A DNA stretch of 64,000 nucleotides from JAAYEL01 sp964344625 (GCA_964344625.1 CAYFNZ010000001.1:23464-87463); one strand, 5' to 3'. Positions 55,238 through 64,000 are shown, counted from the first letter of the stretch. The notes: generated from the sequence alone by a model not told the origin. Program-made: numbers and translations.

Positions 55238-56445
55238 TATTTAATACCTCCTTTCTCTCCTGTAGCTTCTTCTAGCAAGTTTTCTACCTTGCTTTTTTCT
55301 ATCTTTTCTTCTATAACTTTAGCTTTAACATCTTCGCTATTTATATTTTGACCATCCATTTTAACCTTCTTGCTTAGTAAGTTTCTAAACAATACTGACA
55401 AGGCAGAAATATAAAGGATGATTGAAATAATCATAGTTACAAGTTCTGGGGCATAGCCGTAAGTCTGTATAGCTTGGCCACCCATCTTTAGGTAAGCTAT
55501 AAAGATTGTTGAAAGTAAAACCCCTATAGGTTCGTTCAAACCTAGTAAGGAAATTGCGATACCGTCAAAACCTTCAGGAGCTAAAACTTCAGAAGCTGCG
55601 ATTTGGTTTCCTGCTCCAGATAGGTAAAGCATGGCTCCACCAAGACCGGCAAGCATACCAGATATAGCCATTGAAAGGATAATGCTCTTGTTTTCAGAAA
55701 TACCAGCATACTTTGATGCATGTCTGTTAAGACCAACCCCTCTTAATTCAAAACCAAAAGTGGTCTTCTTAAGGATTATGTGTAGGATTACTACAACGAT
55801 AACGCCTATGATAATGCTGCCTCCAGCTATGGTTGTTGCGATAACAGTTCCATCTGGGGCAACTTGTTTAAATATTGAGTCAAGACCGAACTTAGGAACG
55901 GCAGTTGAAATTTGAACTGTTGAGTTTCTAACTTGGTCGTAGATACCTGCTTTTCTAATAAAATAGTTTACAGAATACATACTTATGTAGTTAAGCATGA
56001 TACATGATATTACTTCGTTTACATTTCTATAGGCCTTAAGCATACCAACAATTGAAGCTAGTAGACCACCTGCTATGGCAGCAGCTATAAGAGCTGGGAA
56101 CCAAAGTAAGCTAGGTGAAATGCTTGATTCGAATTTTGCACAAATAAGAACTGCAATAAATCCACCAGTAATAAATTGGCCAGATGCACCTATGTTAAAT
56201 AGACCTGTTTGATAAGCAAAGGCAACTGAAAGACCTGTCATCAAGATTGGTGTAACGTGGTAGAAAAGATCTCCAAATCCTACAAGACCTCTAGTGAAAG
56301 GTCCCTTAAAGAATATTGGGATTACTTCGACAGCAGTAGCTGGATTAGTAACTACTATTATGATAATTCCTACGATTAAACCAATGACTACAGCTATCAG
56401 TGAAGGAGCAGCCTTGCTTAAGAAAGATGATTTTTTTCTATTCAT
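55237..56445 (-). CDS. Nucleoside ABC transporter permease (NupB/YufP-like)
   Basis: Second membrane subunit. 402 residues, hydrophobic helices across ~15-360; AYQTGLFNIGASGQFITGGF (~78-97) is the coupling motif and TTFGFELRGVGLNRHASKYA (~228-247) the conserved cytoplasmic loop. The C-terminal ~45 residues are a charged Lys/Glu tail, an addition relative to the core fold. Overlaps the end of the ATPase gene by 8 bases. Confidence 0.88.
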   Translation of the reverse strand: MNRKKSSFLSKAAPSLIAVVIGLIVGIIIIVVTNPATAVEVIPIFFKGPFTRGLVGFGDLFYHVTPILMTGLSVAFAYQTGLFNIGASGQFITGGFIAVLICAKFESSISPSLLWFPALIAAAIAGGLLASIVGMLKAYRNVNEVISCIMLNYISMYSVNYFIRKAGIYDQVRNSTVQISTAVPKFGLDSIFKQVAPDGTVIATTIAGGSIIIGVIVVVILHIILKKTTFGFELRGVGLNRHASKYAGISENKSIILSMAISGMLAGLGGAMLYLSGAGNQIAASEVLAPEGFDGIAISLLGLNEPIGVLLSTIFIAYLKMGGQAIQTYGYAPELVTMIISIILYISALSVLFRNLLSKKVKMDGQNINSEDVKAKVIEEKIEKSKVENLLEEATGEKGGIK

Positions 56446-57976
56446 TAGACTTTACCTCCATTTTCTTAGAACCAGCCATGTATAGACCAAGTTCTTGTTC
56501 TGTAGTTTCCTTAGGTCTAACTTCAGCTACGATTTCTCCATCGTGCATTACAAGAATCCTATCTGAGATACCCATTACTTCACTAAGCTCAAATGAAACT
56601 AACAAGACAGCCTTGTTATTGTCTCTTTCAGAGATTATTTGTTTATGGATATATTCGATAGCCCCAACGTCCAAGCCCCTTGTAGGTTGAACAGCTATAA
56701 GTAGGTCGTGCTTTCTTTCGATTTCTCTAGCAACTATAGCCTTTTGTTGGTTACCACCGGACATGGACCTAGTAATAGTTCTTGTACCACGGCCGGCACG
56801 TACGTCATATTGTTTAATAAGCTTTTCAGCGTATTTATCTGTGTAGTCAAAGTTAATAAAGCCACCTTTTTGGAAGTCATTTTCAAAATAAGATTGAAGG
56901 ACCATATTTTGAGCCAAGTCATAGTCAAGGATAAGACCATACTTATGCCTATCTTCAGGTATGTGGGAAAGTCCGTGGGTATTTCTAAATCTTATAGACT
57001 TATCGGCGATTTCTACGCCATTAAGCTTGATAGATCCAGAATAATTGTCGATAAGGCCAGTTAAGGCGTGGACTAATTCAGATTGGCCATTGCCGTCAAC
57101 CCCTGCTATAGCAACAATTTCACCCCTGTGAACCTTGAAGTTAATATCGTGTAGGGACTTTTGGCCAGGCTTTGTATCAGTAAGGTTAAGATTTCCTACT
57201 TCTAGAACAAGATCGCCAATTTTTGGCTCACCCAAGTCAAAGTTTAGGTCTACCTTACGGCCTACCATCATTTCACTCATGTCTTCAATAGAAACATCAG
57301 CAACCTTTACAGTATCGATAAGTCTACCCTTTCTTAATACGGAAACGGTATCAGCTACTTCCTTGATTTCTTTAAGTTTGTGGGTGATAAATATGATAGA
57401 CTTTCCTTCGCTTACTAACTGACGCATGATATCAAGAAGTTCGCTGATTTCTTGCGGAGTAAGTACGGCTGTAGGTTCGTCAAATATCAAAATATCGTTG
57501 TTCCTATAAAGCATCTTGATGATTTCAACACGTTGTTGCATACCAACACTGATATCTTCTATTAGGGCATCAGGGTCGATTTGGAAGTTGTATCTTTCAG
57601 ATAACTCCATGACTTTTTTTCTAGCTTCTCTCATTTGGAGAATGCCCATGTGGGTAGTTTCTGCTCCTAAAACAACATTTTCCAAAACTGTAAAGTTTTG
57701 TACTAACTTAAAATGTTGGTGTACCATCCCAATACCATACTTAGTAGCTTCGTTTGGGTCTTTGATGTCGGCAACTTCTTCATTAACAAGGATTTCTCCA
57801 GAATCAGGCTCATATAGTCCAAAAAGAATGGACATAAGAGTTGATTTACCAGCACCATTTTCACCTAACAAGGCTAGAATTTCCCCTTGATGAAGTGTAA
57901 TAGTAACATTTTCATTTGCTACAACCCCAGGGAAGGTCTTAGTGATATTGAGCATTTCTATAACTTTTTTGGTCAT
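56438..57976 (-). CDS. Nucleoside ABC transporter ATP-binding protein (NupA/YufO-like)
   Basis: Fused twin ATPase driving the importer. First domain: Walker A GENGAGKSTLMS (~37-48), a diverged signature VGMQQRVEIIK (~145-155), Walker B ILIFDEPTAVLTPQE. Second domain: weak Walker A GVDGNGQSELVH (~293-304, Lys replaced by Gln), signature SMSGGNQQKAIVARE, QPTRGLD in place of a standard Walker B. This asymmetry is normal in ribose/nucleoside-type transporters. 512 residues. AAGGAGC ribosome site; first gene of the transporter operon. Confidence 0.92.
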   Translation of the reverse strand: MTKKVIEMLNITKTFPGVVANENVTITLHQGEILALLGENGAGKSTLMSILFGLYEPDSGEILVNEEVADIKDPNEATKYGIGMVHQHFKLVQNFTVLENVVLGAETTHMGILQMREARKKVMELSERYNFQIDPDALIEDISVGMQQRVEIIKMLYRNNDILIFDEPTAVLTPQEISELLDIMRQLVSEGKSIIFITHKLKEIKEVADTVSVLRKGRLIDTVKVADVSIEDMSEMMVGRKVDLNFDLGEPKIGDLVLEVGNLNLTDTKPGQKSLHDINFKVHRGEIVAIAGVDGNGQSELVHALTGLIDNYSGSIKLNGVEIADKSIRFRNTHGLSHIPEDRHKYGLILDYDLAQNMVLQSYFENDFQKGGFINFDYTDKYAEKLIKQYDVRAGRGTRTITRSMSGGNQQKAIVAREIERKHDLLIAVQPTRGLDVGAIEYIHKQIISERDNNKAVLLVSFELSEVMGISDRILVMHDGEIVAEVRPKETTEQELGLYMAGSKKMEVKSNE

Positions 57977-58023
57977 ATTAAGCTCCTTGTAAATAATAAA
58001 ATCTAATAATTTTTGTTAGTTTT

Positions 58024-58052
58024 AGTATATCAAAAATTGTGATTTTTATCTA
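58024..58052 (-). promoter_or_regulatory. Predicted promoter of the nucleoside transporter operon
   Basis: On the minus strand TAGATA (58052-58047), 17-base spacer, TATACT (58029-58024). The 373-base interval 57977-58349 otherwise holds a small AGGGG/CCCCT hairpin (58095-58112) and the divergent clpB promoter. Confidence 0.55.
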
Positions 58053-58286
58053 ATAAAAGCTTGATGTTAACATGGGCTAGGCAAGTTAATAGATAGGGGT
58101 ATTTAATCCCCTTTAGAGCTTTATTATCCTTATTTCTTCAAAAATACAAACTGAGTCAACACTGTTGTTATAATTTGAAAATTTGTGCTAAAAAGCTAGA
58201 TTTAATGTGAAAATGTTTTCATATAGCCACTTATGTAAAATTTTAAAATTCCAGATAAATTCTGTTAAAAATATTTAATAAAATGC

Positions 58287-58315
58287 TTGCAATATTTGTT
58301 TTGACCATGTATAAT
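58287..58315 (+). promoter_or_regulatory. Predicted promoter of the dnaJ-like/clpB operon
   Basis: TTGCAA (58287-58292), 17-base spacer, consensus TATAAT (58310-58315). Confidence 0.75.
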
Positions 58316-58318
58316 TAA

Positions 58319-58335
58319 AGTCAAAGAAGGTCAGT
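58319..58335 (+). promoter_or_regulatory. CtsR operator
   Basis: AGTCAAA-GAA-GGTCAGT, the heptad direct repeat with 3-base spacer typical of CtsR ((A/G)GTCAAA-NAN-(A/G)GTCAAA; two mismatches in the second half). It directly follows the -10, where binding would block initiation. Confidence 0.75.
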
Positions 58336-58355
58336 ATATTTGAAAGGACATGCTT

Positions 58356-59270
58356 ATGAAGTATAAAGATTATTATGAAATATTAGGCGTCTCAAAAGAT
58401 GCTAATGATAAAGAGATAAAAAACGCATATAGGAAATTGGCTAAGAAGTACCACCCAGACCTAAATCAAAATGATGAAAAGGCAGCTGAAAAACTAAAAG
58501 AGGTAAATGAAGCCTATGAAGTTTTATCAGATGCTGAAAAGAGAAAGAAATATGACCAATTTGGGTCAGGCTATGATTTTACCAATGGGGCTAACTTCGA
58601 TCCTTCTCAATATGGCTACGGTGGAAGCTACACCTACTCAACAGGTGGGGACTTCTCAGACTTCTTTAACATGGTATTTGGTAAGGAAGGCGGCCATAAG
58701 AGGTCAGGTGGGTTTTCAGGTATAAACTTTGATGACCTCTTCTCTGGAGCAAGGGGGACAAGGCCAAGACAAAAACCTGCAAAAAGACAATACAGTATGG
58801 AGATGTCTTTAAGCCTTGAGGAAGCCTTCAAGGGAGGAGAAAAGAATCTCAATGTCAGCATAGATGGAACAAATAAAAATATCAAAATCAAATGGCCAAA
58901 AGGTATTTCCAATGGAAAGAAGATAAAGATTAATGGGACAAACCAAGGCATTGATGGAGATATCTTAGTTAAGATTAATATCTATTCAGACTATGAGATA
59001 AAGGGCAAGGACCTGGTTCAAACCCTTGATATTTATCCATGGCAAGCCTACTTTGGAGTATCAAAAACCATCAAGACCCTAGATGGAAATATCAAATTAA
59101 AGGTACCTGCAAAAATTCAATCAGGTCAATCAGTTAAGCTTTCCAACAAGGGCTTTATTGATATGAAGGGCAACAGGGGGGATTTATACATAAAAATAAT
59201 GATAAAAAACCCTAGCCACATGAGTGAAAAAGAAGAAGAAATCTACAGGCAACTGAATGAAATAAAATAA
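58356..59270 (+). CDS. DnaJ-like co-chaperone (CbpA type, no zinc finger)
   Basis: J domain at residues 1-~68 with [19 protein letters not shown], the HPD tripeptide in KKYHPDLNQ and a [12 protein letters not shown] end. A Gly/Phe/Tyr-rich linker follows (~70-135), then the DnaJ C-terminal substrate-binding domains beginning [18 protein letters not shown]. The four CxxCxGxG zinc repeats of true DnaJ are absent, so this is a type II/CbpA co-chaperone. 304 residues from the ATG at 58356 (AAAGGA 7 bases upstream). First gene of an operon with clpB, under a CtsR box. Confidence 0.9.
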   Translation: MKYKDYYEILGVSKDANDKEIKNAYRKLAKKYHPDLNQNDEKAAEKLKEVNEAYEVLSDAEKRKKYDQFGSGYDFTNGANFDPSQYGYGGSYTYSTGGDFSDFFNMVFGKEGGHKRSGGFSGINFDDLFSGARGTRPRQKPAKRQYSMEMSLSLEEAFKGGEKNLNVSIDGTNKNIKIKWPKGISNGKKIKINGTNQGIDGDILVKINIYSDYEIKGKDLVQTLDIYPWQAYFGVSKTIKTLDGNIKLKVPAKIQSGQSVKLSNKGFIDMKGNRGDLYIKIMIKNPSHMSEKEEEIYRQLNEIK

Positions 59271-59284
59271 TTTAGGAGGAAGTT

Positions 59285-61861
59285 ATGAATTTAGAAAAAT
59301 TTACACAAAAAGCTATAGAAGTAATACAAAATGCCCAAAACATGGCTGTTAAAAATTCAAATCCTCAACTTACAGAAAAGCACCTTGCTTATTCCCTAAT
59401 GATGGATAGCGACAGCTTGATTTATAGGCTAATAAATTTAATAAATGAAAAGTCAGATAGGATTAGAAGTGACTTGAAAATGCTTTTAGATAGGGAACCA
59501 AGCCAATCTGGGGCAGACAATATCTATCCTAATGCCATCTTTCAAAGGATAGTCCTAAAGGCTGAAGATGAAGCCAAGGCCTTGTCTGACTCATATGTAG
59601 GCCTTGAACACCTTTTTTTAGCCCTACTAGGAGAAAAGAACAACGATGTAGTAGACCTATTTAAGAACAATGGAATAGACTATGGCATTTTCCGCAAAAA
59701 GTTAATTGAATTTAAAAAGGATAAAAATAATTCATCTGGCAATATGGACGAGGAAAGTCCTTTGGTTAAGTACACCATAGACCTTACTGAACAAGCTAGA
59801 CAAGGGAAGATGGACCCAGTAATCGGCAGGGATGAAGAGGTAAGAAATACCATCAGAATCCTTTCAAGAAGGACAAAAAACAACCCTGTTTTAATTGGGG
59901 AACCAGGTGTTGGTAAGACCGCTATCGTAGAAGGTCTTGCCCAAAGAATTGTCAATAATGACGTACCAGAAAGCTTGAGAAATATAAGACTTTTATCCCT
60001 AGATATGGCTGCCCTAATAGCAGGGGCAAAGTTTAGAGGGGAATTTGAAGAAAGGCTAAAAGGCGTCCTAAACGAAGTTGAAAAGTCAACTGGTGAAATC
60101 GTCATGTTCATCGATGAAATCCACATGATAGTTGGCGCCGGAAAAACCGATGGTGCCATGGATGCAGGTAATATCATGAAACCAGCCCTATCAAGAGGTA
60201 GAATCAAGGTAATCGGGGCAACTACCCTAAACGAATACAGACAATATATAGAAAAAGATGGGGCCCTTGAAAGAAGGTTCCAAAAGGTTATGGTAGACCA
60301 ACCTTCGGTTGAAGATACTATTTCAATCCTAAGGGGTATCAAGGAAAAGTATGAAATCCACCACGGTATCAGGATTTCGGACAATGCTGTCATAGCTTGT
60401 GCTACCTTGTCAGATAGGTACATCACAGATAGGTTTTTACCGGACAAGGCCATTGACTTAATGGATGAAGCCTGTGCCATGGTGAGGACTGAAATTGACT
60501 CTATGCCTCAAGAATTAGACGACTTGAGAAGGGACTTGCTTCAAATGCAAATAGAAATCACTGCCCTTGCTAAGGAAACAGATGAATCTTCAAAGGAAAG
60601 GCTAGAAATCCTTAAAAAGGAAATGTCTGACAAGGAAGAAATCTACAACGAGCAATTTGCTAAATGGCAAGACAATAAGAAAATCCTTGATAAGGCTAAT
60701 GACCTAAAGGCTCAAATCGACAAGGTTAAGACCCAAATCGAAGATGCTGAAAGGAAGTATGACTTTGAAAGCCTTTCAAGATTAAAATATGGGGACCTTC
60801 CAAGGCTTCAAAAGGAACTTCAAGAAGCTGAACAAAAGTCAAAAGAAGAATCCAACCTAAAAGAAGAAGTAACAGATGAAGAAATAGCGGAAGTAGTTTC
60901 AAAGTGGACAGGTGTGCCTGTAAGCAAGCTTGTAGAGGGGGAAAGGGAAAAACTTTTAAGATTAGATGAAACCCTTCACAAGAGGGTAATAGGCCAAGAT
61001 GAAGCGGTAACCGCTGTATCTGAAGCCATCCTAAGAGCACGTTCAGGCTTAAAGGACGAACATAGACCAATAGGCTCCTTTATCTTCCTAGGACCTACAG
61101 GTGTAGGTAAGACTGAACTTGCCAAGGCCTTGACAGAAGCCATGTTTGATGACGAAAGAAATATCATTCGTATAGATATGTCTGAATACATGGAAAAATA
61201 TTCTGTTTCAAGACTTATAGGGGCAGCTCCAGGTTATGTAGGCTATGAAGAAGGTGGCCAACTTACCGAAGCTGTTAGGAGAAAATCCTACAGTGTAATC
61301 CTATTTGATGAAATCGAAAAGGCCCACCCAGATGTTTTCAATATCCTACTTCAAGTCTTAGATGACGGCCGTCTAACTGACAACCAAGGAAGGACTGTTG
61401 ACTTTAAGAACACCATTATCATCATGACTTCAAATATTGGGTCCCAATACCTTCTTGAAGGAATTGATGACCAAGGAAACATCAGCAAGGAAGCCAAGGA
61501 TCAAGTCAACGCAGCCCTAAAGATGTCATTTAGACCAGAATTCTTAAACCGTATAGATGATATAGTTATGTTTAAGCCTTTATTGAAAGATCAAATTTCA
61601 AAGATTATAGACCTAGAATTAGCTAAGACCTTCGAAAAACTTTCAGATAGAAAGATTACTATCAAGGTAGACCAATCTTTAAAAGACTTAATCATCCAAG
61701 AAGCCTACGCTCCACAATACGGTGCAAGACCAATCAAGAGATATATTCAAAAACATATAGAAACAGAATTAGCTAAAATGCTTATCTCAGGCCAAATAAA
61801 AGAAAAAGACCACGTAAGCTTGATAGCCCAAGATGACCAAATCAAGGTCGTACAAGAATAA
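59285..61861 (+). CDS. clpB: ATP-dependent chaperone ClpB
   Basis: Hexameric AAA+ disaggregase working with DnaK. N domain (~1-145), first AAA+ with Walker [16 protein letters not shown] (~203-217), the M-domain coiled coil (~400-525, rich in Lys/Glu/Asp), second AAA+ with [14 protein letters not shown] (~600-613) and [20 protein letters not shown]. No ClpP-docking IGF/L loop, as expected for ClpB. 858 residues. AGGAGG ribosome site 15 bases after the J-protein gene. Confidence 0.96.
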   Translation: MNLEKFTQKAIEVIQNAQNMAVKNSNPQLTEKHLAYSLMMDSDSLIYRLINLINEKSDRIRSDLKMLLDREPSQSGADNIYPNAIFQRIVLKAEDEAKALSDSYVGLEHLFLALLGEKNNDVVDLFKNNGIDYGIFRKKLIEFKKDKNNSSGNMDEESPLVKYTIDLTEQARQGKMDPVIGRDEEVRNTIRILSRRTKNNPVLIGEPGVGKTAIVEGLAQRIVNNDVPESLRNIRLLSLDMAALIAGAKFRGEFEERLKGVLNEVEKSTGEIVMFIDEIHMIVGAGKTDGAMDAGNIMKPALSRGRIKVIGATTLNEYRQYIEKDGALERRFQKVMVDQPSVEDTISILRGIKEKYEIHHGIRISDNAVIACATLSDRYITDRFLPDKAIDLMDEACAMVRTEIDSMPQELDDLRRDLLQMQIEITALAKETDESSKERLEILKKEMSDKEEIYNEQFAKWQDNKKILDKANDLKAQIDKVKTQIEDAERKYDFESLSRLKYGDLPRLQKELQEAEQKSKEESNLKEEVTDEEIAEVVSKWTGVPVSKLVEGEREKLLRLDETLHKRVIGQDEAVTAVSEAILRARSGLKDEHRPIGSFIFLGPTGVGKTELAKALTEAMFDDERNIIRIDMSEYMEKYSVSRLIGAAPGYVGYEEGGQLTEAVRRKSYSVILFDEIEKAHPDVFNILLQVLDDGRLTDNQGRTVDFKNTIIIMTSNIGSQYLLEGIDDQGNISKEAKDQVNAALKMSFRPEFLNRIDDIVMFKPLLKDQISKIIDLELAKTFEKLSDRKITIKVDQSLKDLIIQEAYAPQYGARPIKRYIQKHIETELAKMLISGQIKEKDHVSLIAQDDQIKVVQE

Positions 61862-61869
61862 AAATAAGT

Positions 61870-61920
61870 GGCCCCCAAAGCTTTTGGACGGATGTCCAAA
61901 AACTTTGGGGGCCTTCTTCT
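61870..61920 (+). terminator. Long terminator hairpin after clpB
   Basis: A 20-bp nearly perfect stem (61870-61889 with 61894-61913, one mismatch) reading GGCCCCCAAAG and CTTTGGGGGCC at its base, followed by TTCTTCTTT. The arms resemble IS-end palindromes as much as an ordinary terminator. Confidence 0.75.
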
Positions 61921-61968
61921 TTCTTATTATGCTATAATAGTCAGTAACAAATATTTGAGGGGATAGAT

Positions 61969-62892
61969 ATGAAATCAAAGCTAAATAAGACCATAGATTT
62001 TTCCTTGGAAGAGGGTAAAGCCTACCTAGACCAGGCCCTTATCCTGGACCAGGCTAAGGATATAGAAGCTGAAAACTTGATAAATAAAATAGTAAATGGG
62101 GACTTCTTTCAAGCTATAAGCCACGTCAAGGACAAGAGCGTGGACCTACTTATAGTAGACCCACCCTATAACCTAAGAAAGGACTATCATGGAAGGATTT
62201 TCAGTGAGAAAAAAGGCTTTGAATATGAGGCATTTACCAGAAAATGGCTTGAAGCTGTACTTCCCAAGCTAAAGGATACCGCTTCTATCTACATCTGCTG
62301 CGACTGGAAAAGCTCCCTCCTAATAGGGCCAATCCTAGGAGATTACCTTCCAATCAGAAATAGGATTACTTGGATGCGAGAAAAGGGCAGGGGGGCCAAG
62401 TCCAACTGGAAAAACTCCATGGAAGACATCTGGTATGCTACCTTGTCAGACCAATACACCTTCAACCTAGATTCCGTAAAAATCAGAAGAAGGGTGATCG
62501 CTCCTTACAAGGAATCCGGCAAACCAAAGGATTGGGAAGAAACGTCCAATGGCAATTTTAGAAATACCCACCCATCAAACCTTTGGGATGACATAACCAT
62601 CCCATTTTGGTCCATGAAGGAAAACACCGCCCATCCCACTCAAAAACCAGAAAAATTAATAGCAAGGCTAATCCTAGCAAGTTCAAACCCTGGTGACCTA
62701 GTCCTAGACCCCTTCTCTGGGTCAGGAACCACCTGTGTTGTTGCCAAAAAACTAGATAGAAAATTCATAGGAATAGAAGCCAACCCCCTATATGTAGCCT
62801 GGTCTTACAAACGCCTTGAAATGGCAGACCAAGACCCGACAATCCAAGGCTATGAAGACGGAATCTTCTGGGACAGAAACGCAAGAAAATAA
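61969..62892 (+). CDS. Site-specific DNA methyltransferase (beta-type, N6-adenine/N4-cytosine)
   Basis: DNA amino-methyltransferase. Catalytic motif IV DPPY at residues 64-67 (LIVDPPYNLRKDY) precedes the SAM-binding motif I DPFSGSGTTCVVAKK (~248-262), the beta-group order. SLLIGPILGDYLPIRNRI and ENTAHPTQKPEKLIARLI are also typical of the N6_N4 family. DPPY rather than SPPY favours adenine. 307 residues. Preceded by TGAGGGGAT. Followed by its own terminator and then a nuclease-like gene, so it might be part of a restriction-modification or orphan methylation system. Recognition site unknown. Confidence 0.88.
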   Translation: MKSKLNKTIDFSLEEGKAYLDQALILDQAKDIEAENLINKIVNGDFFQAISHVKDKSVDLLIVDPPYNLRKDYHGRIFSEKKGFEYEAFTRKWLEAVLPKLKDTASIYICCDWKSSLLIGPILGDYLPIRNRITWMREKGRGAKSNWKNSMEDIWYATLSDQYTFNLDSVKIRRRVIAPYKESGKPKDWEETSNGNFRNTHPSNLWDDITIPFWSMKENTAHPTQKPEKLIARLILASSNPGDLVLDPFSGSGTTCVVAKKLDRKFIGIEANPLYVAWSYKRLEMADQDPTIQGYEDGIFWDRNARK

Positions 62893-62902
62893 GAAAACAC
62901 CA

Positions 62903-62929
62903 AAGACGGACCAAACCCGTCTTTTTTTT
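62903..62929 (+). terminator. Rho-independent terminator of the methyltransferase gene
   Basis: AAGACGG (62903-62909) pairs with CCGTCTT (62917-62923), then T8 in total. Confidence 0.9.
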
Positions 62930-63050
62930 GACCAACCCCATAGGCAAAAGCATTGTCCAAGCAAAATATTAAATATAAGTAACAAAAATGGCAGTACACT
63001 CGCCCGAATTTTTGTAATAATAAGATTATAAAAAACCAAAAGGAGAACAT

Positions 63051-63851
63051 ATGAAACCTATGAAGCAAATACTCCTAGAAAACCTAGAAGAGTATAAATA
63101 TTACAGAAAACTTGTGGAGAGGAAGAAAATAAAAAAGGTAAGAGGAAGCTTAGCTGTATCTATAAATAACGGAAAGATACAATATTATCACTTAACAAGT
63201 TCTCAAAACAATAAGAAGAAGAGAACTTATATTAAAGAAGATGAAATGGATTTAGCGAAAAATCTCGTCAACCAAGCATATGTAACAAAGTTTGAAAAGT
63301 TAGTTAATTTAAGAATAAAACAAATGGAAGCTATGTTAAAAGACTTTGAAGACTTTGAACTACAAAATCTTTTCGATAATTTGCCAACCTATAAAAAGAC
63401 CTTGATCAAGGCAATAGGACCTAGTCATGAAGCTTATATTAAAGAGTGGAAAGCAAAAGAATATCAACCAAAGAAATTTGCGGACGGTGACCTGGTTATA
63501 ATGACAAACAGAGGTGAGAGAGTAAGATCAAAGAGCGAAAAAATATTAGCTGATAAATTTAACGACTTAGGAATAAACTACAAGTATGAGAAACCATTAA
63601 TTTTAGAAGATGGCACAAAATTGTATCCGGACTTTACATTTATCAGTCCCTATACTAGGGAAGAAATATATTGGGAGCATCATGGAATGATGGATAATCC
63701 AAATTATGTAATGAATACAATGAAGAAGATAGAAACCTATGAAAACAATGGTATTTTCAGAAATGAGAAATTAATAGTGACATATGAAAGTTCAGGACAT
63801 AACTTAAACTATGAATGGGTAGATATCCTGATTAGAAAGCACCTTATTTAA
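63051..63851 (+). CDS. Predicted PD-(D/E)XK nuclease-like protein of unknown function
   Basis: I do not know a characterised member. The 266 residues fall in two parts. The N-terminal ~150 are Lys-rich and helical, with a short beta-like stretch SLAVSINNGKIQYYHLTSS and a KKRTYIKEDEMDLAKNL segment. The C-terminal part has VRSKSEKILADKFNDLGINY (~158-177), LYPDFTFISPYTREEIYWEH (~191-210) and GMMDNPNYVMNTMKKIETY. Glu163, Asp194 and Glu209 could form a PD-(D/E)XK-type metal site, though the usual Lys is replaced in the EIYWEH motif. I recall related proteins as common, uncharacterised accessory genes in gut Firmicutes. Good ribosome site AAAGGAG. A 65-bp hairpin tandem repeat begins 5 bases after the stop. 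Confidence 0.65.
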   Translation: MKPMKQILLENLEEYKYYRKLVERKKIKKVRGSLAVSINNGKIQYYHLTSSQNNKKKRTYIKEDEMDLAKNLVNQAYVTKFEKLVNLRIKQMEAMLKDFEDFELQNLFDNLPTYKKTLIKAIGPSHEAYIKEWKAKEYQPKKFADGDLVIMTNRGERVRSKSEKILADKFNDLGINYKYEKPLILEDGTKLYPDFTFISPYTREEIYWEHHGMMDNPNYVMNTMKKIETYENNGIFRNEKLIVTYESSGHNLNYEWVDILIRKHLI

Positions 63852-63855
63852 CAGA

Positions 63856-64000
63856 ATCAACACGTCCGAATGCCGAAAAAGGCAAAAGGACGTGTAGGGA
63901 AAAAGGACTAAGTTGGGGAAATCAACACGTCCGAATGCCGAAAAAGGCAAAAGGACGTGTAGGGAAAAAGGACTAAGTTGGGGAAATCAACACGTCCGAA
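63856..64000 (+). repeat. 65-bp tandem repeat with a hairpin in each unit, continuing past the window
   Basis: Units starting at 63856, 63921 and 63986 (third truncated by the window edge) are identical as far as visible. Each contains ACACGTCC pairing with GGACGTGT (63860-63867 and 63888-63895 in unit 1) around an inner TGCC-GAAAAA-GGCA hairpin, then a ~30-nt purine-rich linker GGGAAAAAGGACTAAGTTGG. The unit length is not a multiple of three and has stops, so it is not protein-coding. No unique spacers, so it is not a CRISPR array. Confidence 0.9.

Noticed and set aside
63856..64000. CRISPR array
   Set aside because: The units are identical over the full 65 bases with no variable spacers and no cas genes nearby.

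Overview
The window looks like a low-GC Gram-positive anaerobe of the Clostridia/Tissierellia group, most likely a Peptoniphilaceae-type coccus such as Anaerococcus or Peptoniphilus. This is inferred from strong AGGAGG ribosome sites, many lipoboxes with Asp/Glu/Lys-rich linkers, AGA/AGG arginine codons, rubredoxin and a 2[4Fe-4S] ferredoxin, Rex, CIRCE and CtsR operators, and Bacillota-style gene orders. The species cannot be fixed from the sequence alone. The sequence is a draft scaffold with four 100-N gaps. Two of these gaps are flanked by identical 55-nt ends, so they are artificial joins of overlapping contigs.

Layout. 1-10 kb: a DUF4446 tail, pta, pncB (minus strand), then a run of TrmH methylase, HAD phosphatase, MATE and CDF transporters, followed by ywlC-rpiB-upp and a nitroreductase. 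10-13 kb: a large M16C peptidase on the minus strand. 13-15 kb: a TIM-barrel protein of unknown role and rpsF-ssb-rpsR. 15-22 kb: a two-repeat exported protein, dnaX-ebfC-recR, a gap-broken lipoprotein, the flavin transferase ApbE and nagA. 22-28 kb: the c-di-AMP receptor CbpB (minus), CIRCE-controlled htpG, a structured intergenic element, then tmk-darA-holB-ricT and a ferredoxin. 28-34 kb: rsmI, glmM-cca-degV and an orphan oligopeptide-type binding protein. 34-40 kb: the protein quality control block tig-clpP-clpX-lon-engB. 40-45 kb: rubredoxin (minus), an RsbW-like ATPase, typA and cls. 44.8-45.4 kb: a collapsed phosphate-uptake locus in which a Pho-box promoter and the first codons of a pstS-like gene run into a pstC fragment and then the tail of a sensor kinase. 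45.6-48 kb: rex and an ABC-F ATPase. 48-58 kb: a nucleoside uptake and salvage region with two BMP/PnrA-type lipoproteins, deoC-cdd-pdp, a DeoR regulator and a minus-strand ABC transporter (ATPase plus two permeases). 58-62 kb: a CtsR-controlled dnaJ-like/clpB operon. 62-64 kb: an accessory end with an adenine-type DNA methyltransferase, a predicted PD-(D/E)XK nuclease-like protein, and a 65-bp tandem repeat whose units each fold into a hairpin and which runs off the window edge.

Genes that work together. Nucleosides entering through the BMP/ABC system can be broken down by cytidine deaminase, pyrimidine phosphorylase and DeoC, with Upp recovering uracil. Stress responses are split between HrcA (htpG) and CtsR (clpB). 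Two c-di-AMP receptors are present. Secreted flavoprotein chemistry is suggested by ApbE together with lipoproteins carrying degenerate flavinylation-like motifs.

The most novel-looking part is the nuclease-like gene with the hairpin tandem repeat at the right edge. Other points worth checking are the telescoped pst/pho locus, the nested hairpin between htpG and tmk, and three single-base oddities: an ATT start, an ATA start and a lost lipobox cysteine.
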